The position numbers and the translations under genes were made by a program. Under the pieces are notes generated by a model. It was not told the origin of the DNA and did not search any database. It saw only the letters and a list, made by a program, of their open reading frames with translations. Shown here piece after piece: positions 12,051-23,000 of a DNA stretch of 64,000 bases (positions are counted from its first letter, which is position 1; each line of letters begins with the position of its first letter). The stretch covers positions 2,540,098-2,604,097 of the forward strand of contig QXEO01000722.1 in NCBI GenBank assembly GCA_007115705.1, given 5' to 3'. The DNA comes from Dactylis glomerata. Its lineage: Eukaryota > Streptophyta > Magnoliopsida > Poales > Poaceae.

Positions 12051-13299
12051 ATGGGTACTCATGAGAACACCAAGTTGTGTGATTTTACTAGCACTAATAA
12101 TAGTGATTTTATCTGCACTCCTATTGCGCCACCTGCTCCTGCTGTAAATTTTTATGAGATTAAGCCTGCTTTATTGAACCTTGTTATGAAAGAGCAATTT
12201 TCTGGTGCTAGTACTGATGATGCTGCAGCTCATCTCAACAATTTTGTTGAGCTATGTGAGATGCAAAAATATAAGGATGTAGAAGGTGATATTATTAAGC
12301 TTTGTTTCCTTTTCTCTTTAAGAGGAAAAGCTAAGGATTGGTTGCTATCTTTGCCTAAAAATAGTATGGATTCATGGGCAAAGTGTAAGGATTATTGGAA
12401 AATACTATCCTCCTACTAAGATTATAGCTTTGCGTAGTGATATTATGAAGTTTAGCTAGTTTGATAATGAACATGTTGCTCAGTCTTGGGAAAGAATGAA
12501 ATATATGATAAAGAAGTGTCCCACTCATGGACTGACTACTTGGATGATTGTCCAAACTTTTTATGCAGGACTAAATTTTTCTTCAAGGAACCTATTGGAT
12601 TCAGCTGCTGGAGGCACTTTTATGTCCCTTACCTTGGGCACCACAACAACGATTCTTGACAATATGATGGTAATTTATTCTGAATGGCACACCGAGAGAG
12701 CTCCACAAGGTAAGAAGGTAAATTCTGTTGAGGAAACCTCCTCCTTAAGTGACAAGATTGATGCTATTATGCTTATGCTTTCTAATGATAGAGCTCATGT
12801 TGATCCTAATAATATTCCTTTAGCCTCTTTGGTTGCTCAGGAAGAGCATGTTGATGTAAACTTCATTAGAAATAATAATTTTAACAACAATGCTCATATG
12901 AACAATTTTGCTAGTAAAAATTATAGGCCGTATCCTTCTACCAATGATAATGGTTATGGTAACTCTTATGGTAATTCCTCCAACAACACTAGGGGCACGC
13001 CCTCTGAGCTTGAGGTCATGCTCAAGGACTTCATCGATAAGCAAACTGCTTTTAACAAGTCTGTTGAGGAAAAGTTAGGCAAAATTGATATTCTTACTTC
13101 TAAAGTTGATAGCCTTGCTCTTGATGTTGAACTTCTGAAATTAAAAGTGTTGCCTAATGATGTGAAGGAGAACAATACTTTTGCCATTGCTAATGCTATC
13201 TAAGTTAAATTGATGAAAATGTTAGGATGTTAGCAGAATTGCATGCCAGGTGGGAAAGAGAAGATGAGATGGCTAGAAAGATGAAGGTATGTACTATTA
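12051..13299 (+). pseudogene. S1 gag, 5' portion, broken
   Basis: The start at 12051 (MGTHENTK) follows a 170-base leader. The retrotransposon gag fold is recognisable: MKEQFSGASTDDAAAHLNNF, then LRGKAKDWLLSLPKNS and GLNFSSRNLLDSAAGGTF. An Asn-rich segment and a coiled-coil-like stretch follow (DFIDKQTAFNKSVEEKLGKI). Breaks: a small deletion shifts the frame near 12390 (stop at 12417), a TAG sits at about 12458 (probably from CAG), and there is a TAA plus frameshift at 13201-13210. The frame then runs into the TATTA target at 13295-13299 and continues in frame after solo LTR G at 35454. Gag would package element RNA in the cytoplasm; this copy cannot. Confidence 0.85.
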
Positions 13300-15656
13300 T
13301 GTAGCGCCCTACCTTTTACCAAAGGCAGAACTCCTATGTATCTGTGCCATTCCCTAGATCAGTAGATAGCACCACAGTACAAAATATAGTAATCATTGCA
13401 ATAGCATCAATATTACAACGTAAATCCAGTTACATAGGTCTTCAACCTTATGAGTACACAGCATAAAGCATAGTAGCAATGAGCCTCCATCTTCATCAAG
13501 TGCCACAGGCAGACATGTTGGAATGTAAGCTCGAGATCCTACTCCTGGTTCCTTACTCGAATAAAAACCTGCATGTTTGAATATGCAGCCCCAGAGGGGT
13601 CAATACAACTACGTACTGGCAAATGACACATATTTGGTGGCATTTATGAAAAGACTATACTACTTGATATCTGGCTTGTGGATCTCAGAGGCTAATCTTG
13701 CATAAAGCCAATTTTATCCTATAAAACTTTTGCATAAATCTTTTTATCAAAATTTTATTTATGAAGGGTTGAAATAACCCCCATACACTACATACTAGCT
13801 AGGCATGTAGGTCTGGGCGAAACTCAACAGTAATGAAACAACAGTAACTAACACCACGAAGAGTGCATAGTACTGAGCTTCTGATTAAAAGTATCTAATC
13901 AAATTTTAAAGCATTCAGAAAAGATGATGAGATTCTTCCGATCATTCCATGGCTAGAGACTCAATTGTCCATTCCGAGGACGCGGCTAATCGATTAGATT
14001 TTAACACCTTGCAAGGGTTGTGCACTTTCACCTTAAGACTCATTTTACGCCTATACATAAAATGAGACAAGACCTTTCAGAAAAAGCATTCAACCAAATG
14101 GATCTGACCGTGCCCCCTAACCTTTTTTCATCTACCACCCTCTGTCTGTACCCATGGTTGAACCCTTAATCCTACTCAATCAAGACAGAGCCCATATTGT
14201 CATAAGGCTGCACTATAAGTACTTTAATCATGGAAGCCATATTAATCTCTTGAATCCTGAGTGGCCATCCCTAGCGGTATATCCTAAGTACACATCCTTT
14301 AAGAGGCATGTGCCCCAGAACCCACCTGCTCCGATCAACCACAACAAACCAATCCACCCAGGTAGTTCATTTTAGTTGAAGTTGTTAATTTTATTCACAA
14401 AACAACTTTTCGTATTATCAAAGCACAGCATCATTATTCAGGTATTTAGTATCCTACCAAGTGGGGTTCAGGGATAGCTACTCACTACTAGGATCTAGCA
14501 TTTTGTAAAACAAGCTTTCAATTCCACCTATCATGCACTACTACTGGAAAACAGTAATGCAGAATAAAAATAGGTAGAAGATATGTGTGTCACTTGCCTT
14601 TTTAAAGAATATGATCTTTCCAGTTCTCTCAACTAAGCATGTAGTTCTTCGCACAAACTAAAGCACAAAATAACATAACATAAACATACAACACAAACAC
14701 AATAAAACATGACAACAATTAAAAAGAGTTTGCTTAACAATTTGGATTTATTAAGGTATTGTGATGGAAAAGATATGTCATAGGAATAGTGGATTGTGAT
14801 ATATGCATTAGAGAGCTTAGTTGGAAGATTCATAGTGGTGGGTGAGAATTGGGCTAGGCAAAACTTATTGATGAAGTCCTTATGCTTTCCTAAAGCATGA
14901 AGTAAATTTAGAAATGATTCATGTGAATTAGATCACTTAAGTATTGAATAGTGCAACAACAATACTATTGAATAAGTGTGACAACAATTATTCTTAAATA
15001 ACATATATTACACTTGGGCAATGGGTAAAGATTCATGAAGCATTGAAGTACTCAATTGACTCATTTGCTAATTGAATAGTTTCAATACATGTGACAAGAT
15101 TAAGTAGGCATAGGATTGGGCATGAATGATTGACATTTGAGAATATGGCTAAAGGTTCATTGAACAATATGAAGTGTGATCATGTGTTATGCTAGTAGAA
15201 TTGAATCAACACTATAGTAGCAAGAATAGTATTGATGACTAAGATATGTCACACTTTACTCAAATATCTCAACTAAAATTTGAATAAATGTGAACTAGGC
15301 AAACATGATTTAGATTGACATGATATTAGATCAAGATGATGTTAAGATGGTATTGATGAATATATAGGATCATAGGATTTACCAAAGTAGAAAGAAATAT
15401 TACTGAAAAGAAATAGGTTTATTTCTATAATGGAATTACTCAAATCCTCATATTAGAAATTGAATAATTGTGATGTGGTTCAATAAAATTAGGAAGTGAT
15501 GCTAATGGATAGCTTGCAGTAAAACAAAGCTAAGGCAATTGGAATCATTCTAAAATAATTTAGAGAATTCAAATTATGGTCAAATTAGTGATTTGGATAT
15601 ATTTGAATGCACAAAGTGTGTGCACGTATCAAATTTGAAATTCCTTGATCCTATGA
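13300..15656 (-). repeat. Solo LTR G, 3' half, minus orientation
   Basis: Read on the minus strand this is the 3' half of a 4.1 kb LTR related to the LTRs of element L (40793-50211). The plus-strand start TGTAGCGCCCTACC is the complement of an LTR end like GGTGGGGCGTTACA. It is preceded by TATTA (13295-13299), which recurs at 35449-35453 after the other half. Element B interrupts it after 15656. Mostly AT-rich and non-coding. Confidence 0.87.
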
Positions 15657-16594
15657 TGATGAGGACATCCCTACGGTTGATACAACCATTGCACCTACAG
15701 CCACACTTCCTCACATTCCACAATTCCAAGGACCTCTCACAAGAGCTCGTGCACGCCAACTAAATTATCAGGTACTTTTGTTTCTAGGAACTATTCCTAA
15801 TATTCATGAGAATATGATGCTGCCTAAATCAGATGTGTTTATGTTACTTAGGAATGATGGGCCTAGCATGGATGAGAGGGACAAGCATTGGAGCATGATA
15901 ATACATGGAGATGATGGCAGCAATCGTGTGAGAATTCAGGATGACGCTGCAAGTGAAGATTTCAGAACTTTGAAGCCACCATAATGCTGCAAGGATGGTT
16001 GGACGAAATTCACAAGTTACCAAATCATAAAATTCGTCCAAGGCTTTATATGGTGCTGCGTCACCTTATTTTATGGGTTAAACCCATGTATTTTCTTCAT
16101 AGGTATTTTAGGGATTTTCTAGAGGCTGTTTGAGTGGAAATCGGCCCATCTAGGGTTATTTTCGCATGGCACATTAGGGCTATACGAAAACCCTGCCCTT
16201 TCCCTCATATATACCTCCTCCTAGCCGTCATTAGAACTTGGATTTTGTTTAGTTAAATACTTAGCCACGAGCTACTCTTCGTCATAGGCACAAGTGTCAA
16301 ACCGACCTTTTGTACTACGCACAGACAGAATCCCACCTCTTCAATAAAGCCTTCATCTATATTCGCAATATCTTGATTGCATCTATAATTCTTGCTGGTT
16401 CTTCGATTGCTTGCAGGAATTGATCTTCGTGATCAGGTTGATCTAGCTCCGGCATGATCAATAGCCTCAGAAGTTGGTGTATCGATTGCTAAGGCGCAAC
16501 GTCTCGCACGTTTGTAGTCGAATCGTCAACATCGACCTCCACCATAATCTATAGTTATCGTCTCATTGAAAGATCGGGCACCTTTGTCCTATCA
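15657..16594 (+). repeat. Element B 5' LTR
   Basis: Starts within a copy of the pol C-terminal coding region (QGPLTRARARQLNYQV is readable, ending LKPP and TAA at 15984). A likely TATA box CATATATAC is at 16206-16214 and a polyadenylation-like AATAAA at 16343-16348. Ends GTCCTATCA. Confidence 0.93.
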
Positions 16595-16596
16595 AG

Positions 16597-16606
16597 TGGT
16601 ATCAGA
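16597..16606 (+). other. Element B primer-binding site (initiator tRNA-Met type)
   Basis: TGGTATCAGA two bases after the LTR end, followed by TTTT. Confidence 0.85.
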
Positions 16607-17727
16607 TTTTAGGTTGATCAGTGAGATTTACTGTTTTCGTAGTCTAGATTGCATCTGCATACCTAGAATCCACAAAAAAGCCAAAAATATTAGGATTAGA
16701 TCTTTTCCTAGAAACAGTTCGAGCCTTTGCATCTTTTCTTTTCAGTATTTGCATTATTGAATTCGTGTCTACATCATCTTGTCGAGTCCTGGCTGTAGCA
16801 TCTTGATCCTTAGAGTTTCGAGTTCTGCTCACATACGTCTTGCCGCCGCCGCACCGCCACCACCAAAAACCCTAACCACCGCCACCACTCATTTCTGCAT
16901 TGCCACCATAATCATCCCCACCGCATCCATTGACCGCTGCCACCCCCACCCTCATTACCGCCGCCACAACCTTTCCCCCGACTTAGGATTTCTTTCCCCG
17001 TTCCATCCGTAAAAAAACGAAAAAAAAGAGGGGGTGTGGGGCCGAACCAGCCACCCCACGCCGCACCTAATTCTCAGTTAAAAAAAGGAGGGGACGTGGG
17101 GGCCGAACCAGCCACCCCACCCCTGTCGCGCTGTTTGGGAAGTTTTTGTCTGCAAACTTCAACTGGCCATAACTTTTGCATACGAACTCCGTTTTCGACG
17201 TGCGACCTACCAAACTGTCCGGGATCAAAAGTACTTGAAAAGTACACAAAGTCACTCATAATCGTCAAAAAAGTGAGGGAAGGGTGAGTTTTTGGCCTTT
17301 TAAGTTTTAGAACCAGCACTTTTCTGTGATCTTCACTTATATCTTTCTTTTGAGCTATTCCTTTGTGCTTCTGGCTTCCATGCATTGACTAGTTGTTGTT
17401 CTAGGCTCGCGTCTCTAGCACGATCTAGCCTACGACTAGCACGGTACCGTCATTGAGCATTTATTCAACTTGTTGCATTGCTGTTTTGAATTGTTGCTAC
17501 AGATATCGCAGCCTCCTATAGCTCTACATATCTCTACGACCGTGCGTTGACACCACCTGGCAATCGCTCTATTCAATCTTCCTGAAGTTTTATCACGACA
17601 GTTGCTGATCGCCACCTGCTGCAGGGTAAGAACGGGTAAGAGTATTGGTTTGCTTGATAGATTAAGCGTTTTCCACCCCTATTCTTGTTGTCTCTCTATT
17701 CTATAACTTTGCTTTTGCATACTAACC
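16607..17727 (+). other. Element B untranslated leader
   Basis: About 1.1 kb, no convincing ORF. It has a Pro/Thr-codon-like CCACC-rich part (16840-16970) and a tandem duplication around GGGCCGAACCAGCCACCCCA (about 17039 and 17100). A block at about 17160-17206, containing CATAACTTTTGCATACG, is shared with the leader of element C (about 19500-19546). Confidence 0.75.
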
Positions 17728-18021
17728 ATGCCACCAGACAACACCGAGATACAGTCACTGGAGGGTGAAGCCTTGTAGGCTCACGTCACCAAACTTTTGT
17801 CTGACCATATGCAGGATGTGGACAAGCGTTTTAGTGACACGATGGAGCAACTCAAGGGACTCGAGGCCAACTTCACCGCCAAACTCGACGCTAAATTCTA
17901 GGAGGTGCTAGCACGCTTACCACCACCACCGCCGGCTCGCGCGCCTCCTCCCCGGCCGACCTTTTCGGGACATGCACAGCGCGTTCTCAACCCACCAACA
18001 CAAACTTTGGCTGCGGGTGCT
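17728..18021 (+). pseudogene. Element B gag, N-terminal part
   Basis: ATG at 17728 (MPPDNTE) matches the gag start of element E at 39856. The frame has TAG stops at 17776-17778 and 17899-17901, both at Gln codons of E, so probably CAG to TAG. It encodes a coiled-coil-like N-terminal region (SDHMQDVDKRFSDTMEQL). It breaks off in an Ala/Gly-rich segment at GTGCT (18017-18021), where element C is inserted, and resumes at 25795. Confidence 0.9.
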
Positions 18022-18947
18022 TGCTGAGGATATCCCATCTATTGATACACCCGCTGCACCTACAGCGGAACACATACAAGGACCCATCACTCGAGCTCGT
18101 GCCAAGCAACTTAACTATCAGGTACTTTCGTTTCTTGGAACTCTTTCTCACATACATGAGAATATGATGCTGCCTAAATCAGATATGTTTGTTACTCTTA
18201 GGAATGATGGACCTAGCATGGATGAGAGGGACAAGCATTGGAGCATGATCGTGCATGGAGATGGCAGCAAGCGTTTGAGGATTGAAGAAGATGCCACGAG
18301 TGGAGATTTCAGAACTTTGAAGCCACCATAATGAGGGATGAAGACTTGGACGAAATATACAAAGAGCTACTTCATAATTTCGTCCATAGATACATATGGT
18401 GCTGCGTCACTTCTATTTTTGGGCCAGGCCCATGTAATTTTCGCAGCAAATAAGACAGCCACTTTTAGGAGTCCGAATTTGAGGAGAAAAGGCCTGTTAG
18501 GGCTCCGTTCGACCACCCTATCCAAGGCTGGTCGCACCCCTACCTTTTCCTCCTCAAATACCCCCCGTAGCCGTCATTAGAACTTGGATTTTGTTTAGAC
18601 TAAAAGTTAGCCATTGCTGCAACTACGAGCTCGACTTTTGAGGCCAATCGCCCAGAAGAAGACCGCCTATTCGGAATCCCACCTTTTGAATAAAGCATAC
18701 ATCTTTCATCCGCAATATCTTGATTGCAGTATTAGTTCTTACTTGTTCTCGATTTCAGGTAGGAATTAAGACCCTCGCTGGTCAGGCTGATCGTGCATCC
18801 GCAAGATCAGTAACTCTCGGAGATTGTCCTAGCGATTGCATTGGCGCACGAGCTTCGCACGTGTAGTCGGATCGTCAAGCACGAACTCCACCCACCAAAT
18901 CGACATATCAAGATCTCATCGAAAGATCGGACACCTTTGCCCTATCA
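18022..18947 (+). repeat. Element C 5' LTR
   Basis: Starts TGCTGAGGATATCCC (the 3' copy has TGATGAGGACATCCC) and ends GCCCTATCA. The first 310 bases repeat the pol C-terminus through TAA at 18329-18331. One coding difference from the 3' copy is GGACCC against GGAGCC (Pro against Ala). AATAAA at 18689-18694 is a candidate polyadenylation signal. Confidence 0.95.
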
Positions 18948-18949
18948 AG

Positions 18950-18959
18950 TGGTATCAGA
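18950..18959 (+). other. Element C primer-binding site (initiator tRNA-Met type)
   Basis: TGGTATCAGA, two bases after the 5' LTR. Confidence 0.87.
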
Positions 18960-20093
18960 TTTCAGGTTGCTCGGTGAGATTTACTGTTTTCGTAGTTTAG
19001 ATTGCATCTGTGTTCATACCTATAAACCACGAAAAAGCCAAAAATACAGTTAGGGTTTAGATCATCTCGTCCAATAAACCATCCGAGCCTTTGCATTGTC
19101 TTTTCAGTTTGCATCGTTGAATTTGTGTCTGCATCCGCGTGTCGAGTTGCTGGTCTTAGTGTCTGTTCCTTTAGAGTTTCGAGTTCGATTCACCTTAGTC
19201 CCGCCGCCGCCGCACGCTTGCACCACTGCTCCGCCATATCCTTCCACCACCACGCCATATACTTCCGCCACCGCCTTCACATAATTTCTTGTTCATTCTT
19301 CCCAATTTCATCCGTACCTTTTTCAGAGTCCGTGAGTTAGGTTTCGGTCGCCAGTCAAGAGGAGGAAGAAGAGCAAAAAAAAAAAAAAAAAAGTCAACTC
19401 CGCATCCAAGTCGGGTTGACCCGTTCCTAGTAGTGCAGTCCGATTTCAGTCCGAATTGGACAGTTTCGTCAGTTTTTGACGGTTTTCGACAGCAAATTTC
19501 AACTGGCCATAACTTTTGCATACGAACTCCGTTTTCGACGTGCGAGTACTCAAAATGTTCGTAGCGAAAAGATCTACGTGACCACAACCACTACGTCATT
19601 GTGCGACACTCAGAACTCCCCAAAAAGGCCGGGAAGGCCAAGTTTTTGCCCTCCGAAGTTTCAGACCTGCCAATTCCTGCAGATCTTCACTTATTTTTTG
19701 CTTGGGAGCTGTTCCTTTCTGCTTGTTGGGCCACGCCGTGACTTTCTTAGTGTTCTCGGCTCGCGTCTCTAGCTCGGTATAGCCTAGGACCAGCACAGTA
19801 CTGCGGTTGAGCATTCTTTCAGCTTTGCATTGCTGTTTTGATACTTGCTGTTGTTTTTGCTACCATATAAGCCATCCTACAACTCCACATATTTCTGCAC
19901 GTGCTTTGTATCGACACCTGGTAATCGCTTGTGCAATTTTGGGAGTCGCTGTTCTTTGCTGGTTGCATATCACCTTCCTCCTGTTGGGTAAGACCTTGTA
20001 AGAGCTTTGTATACCGCTTGACGGATTACGCGTGATCCCACCATATTCCGTAGTGCATAGGTATATATATTTGTGCTTGCTTCCACGCTAACC
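18960..20093 (+). other. Element C untranslated leader
   Basis: 1.13 kb with an uninterrupted A-run at about 19375-19392 and the block CATAACTTTTGCATACG near 19509, shared with element B. Short ORFs here lack homologues in the related leaders. The leader ends in CTAACC before the gag ATG, as in element B. Confidence 0.75.
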
Positions 20094-23000
20094 ATGACAG
20101 GAACCCCGAAGGATGATGTTGATCCAGAGAAGATGACTAGTGCAGAGTTGCATGCCCACTTCACACGGCTGTTGGTGGGGCGTGCACAAGATGTGGACAC
20201 ACGCTTGGGTGATGTTGATTCCAAGCTTTCTGATGCGATGGACAAGATGGCTGGTCTTGAGGCATCCTTCAACACCAAGCTCGACGCCCGGTTCCAGGAA
20301 GTCCTGGCCCGTTTACCACCACTGCCATGGCCGGCCGTCCCTGTACCACGTGCTCGCCGCATTCCTCTTACAGCTGCGGCAGCTGCTGCGGCCGCTACGG
20401 AGGCGGCCACCCAGGACGGATATGCTGCTGACGAGGGGGAAAACGAGTTCGAAGATGAAAACAAGCTCGACGAGGACGAGGTCCAACAACCTGCACCTGG
20501 CCGTCCGCGGCAATACAACCGCAACGCTCGTCCACCTCCGCGTCCGGTACGTGATGATGACCATGTGGCTAAGCTAAAATTAAATATTCCGCCATTTGAG
20601 GGTAGATATAATCCTGATGCATATCTCACTTGGGAATTAGAAGTAGAGCAACGTTTTGCATGTTTACGCTACCCTGAGCATTTGCGTGTTAGTGCTGCTA
20701 CATGTGAATTTACAGATTTTGCTTCTATCTGGTGGTCTGAATATTGTCGAGTCAATCATGCTAATATTCCTGCTACTTGGCTTGGTCTAAAACATGCCAT
20801 GCGTACTCGTTTTGTACCTCCACATTATCAACGGGACTTGCTTAAGAAATTAACTCATTTAGAACAAGGCAAAAATTCTGTACAAGAGTATTATCAAGAG
20901 TTACAAACAGGCATGATTCGTTGTGGTATTGTAGAGGATAATGAAGCTATGCTTGCACGTTTCTTTGGTGGTTTAAATAAGGAGATTCAGCATATTTTAG
21001 ACTATAAGGAGTACAACACTATTACTCGTTTATTTCACCTTGCTTGCAAAGCTGAACTTGAAGTGCAGGATCGTCAACCATCGTGGAGAAGAGCTAATAA
21101 TTCTGCAGGTCGTACTTCTTCATGGTCTGCGCGCCAATCAGCTCCACCTTCTCGTGGGGATGCACCAGGTCCTTCCACCTCCAGGTATACCACGCCGACG
21201 TCAAGAATGCCACCTGCTCCTGCTCCTGCTCCATCACCATCTGCTGGTCCGACACGGAGTTCTTCTTCCATGGCCTCCACGGGGAAGACTCGCGATATTC
21301 AATGTCGCAAGTGTTTTGGGTTTGGTCACATTGAAAAAGAATGCAGAACCAAACGTGTGATGGTGGTACTTGAAGATGGCGAATATGACTCTGCAAGTGA
21401 TTTTGATGATGATACATTGGCACTTATTGCTGCACGTGATGGTGCCAATTCTGATTCTGACAAGGAGATGGAGGTAATGGGAGCTGAAACTGCTGATCAA
21501 TACAAGAGCTTAGTTGCACAACGTGTCTTGAGTGTGCAATTGAGCAAGGCTGAGCATGATCAACGCCACAACTTGTTTCAAACAAGAGGCGTTGTTAAGG
21601 AGAGAGCTATCCGGATCATCATTGATGGAGGGAGTTGTAACAATCTGGCTAGTATTGACATGGTGGAGAAGCTTGCTCTACCCACACGACAACGACCTCA
21701 TCCCTATTACATTCAATGGTTTGAGAGCTCCCGTAAGCTCAAGGTAACAAGAACTGCACGCGTGCATTTTACTATTGGTACTTATTCAGATTTTGTTGAT
21801 TGTGATGTTGTACCTATGCACGCTTGTTCTTTGTTACTTGGTAGACCATGGCAATTTGATAGAGAATCTGTACATAATGGTAAAACAAATCAGTATTCTC
21901 TTACACATGCTGGCAAGAAAATTGGACTTAAACCCATGACTCCGGAACAAATTTTGAAAGATGATCTTGCTAGAGCTAGTAGATTAAAAAACGAGGACAA
22001 ACATAAGAGTGAGAATCAGATTATTGCTGCAGATTTTGTACCACCTAAGCATTCTTCTAAATCTGATTCTAACCATGCTACTGAAATTCGTTTGAAGAAT
22101 CCTTGTTTACTTGCTAGCAAATCTGATTTGGCTGAAATTGATGTCAATATTACTCCATGCTATGCCATTATTTGCAAAGAAGTACTGTTTTCATTTGAGG
22201 ATATGCCTCCTTCTTTGCCACCTGCGGTTGCTAACCTTTTGCAGGAATACATGGATGTTTTTCCACAAGATGTTCCACCTGGACTTCCACCTATTCGTGG
22301 AATAGAACACCAAATTGATTTGATTCCAGGAGCTTCGCTGCCCAACCGTGCGCCATATCGCACCAATCCTGAAGAAACAAAAGAGATACAACGACAAATC
22401 CAGAGTTTATTGGACAAAGGTTATATTCGTGAGTCTCTTAGTCCATGCGCTGTTCCTATTATTTTAGTGCCTAAGAAAGATGGTTCTTCGCGCATGTGTA
22501 CTGATTGTCGAGCTATTAATAATATTACCATTCGATATCGTCACCCTATACCTCGTTTGGATGACATGCTAGATGAGTTGAGTGGTTCTATTATGTTCTC
22601 TAAAGTTGATTTGCGTAGTGGTTACCACCAAATTCGTATGCAATTAGGAGATGAATGGAAAACAGCTTTTAAAACTAAGTTCGGTTTATATGAGTGGTTA
22701 GTAATGCCGTTTGGTTTAACTAATGCACCTAGTACCTTTATGAGACTGATGAACGAAGTTTTACGTGCTTTTATTGGTCGTTTTGTGGTGGTATATTTTG
22801 ATGACATTCTCATATATAGCAAATCTTTAGAGGACCATTTGGATCATTTACGTGCTGTTTTCAATGCTTTACGTGATGCACGTTTGTATGGTAATCTTGA
22901 GAAGTGCACCTTCTGCACAAATAGAGTTGCTTTTCTTGGTTATGTTGTTACAGAACAGGGAATTGAAGTTGATCCAGCCAAGATTGAAGCTATTGATAAT

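Noticed and set aside
11365..12147. Several ORFs of 60-120 codons in the S1 LTR and leader
   Set aside because: They overlap LTR end and primer-binding site and are not conserved in S2.
20073..20093. Upstream in-frame ATG for the element C polyprotein
   Set aside because: The ATG at 20094 aligns with the gag starts of B and E and has the same CTAACC lead-in; the seven extra codons are probably not used as the main start.
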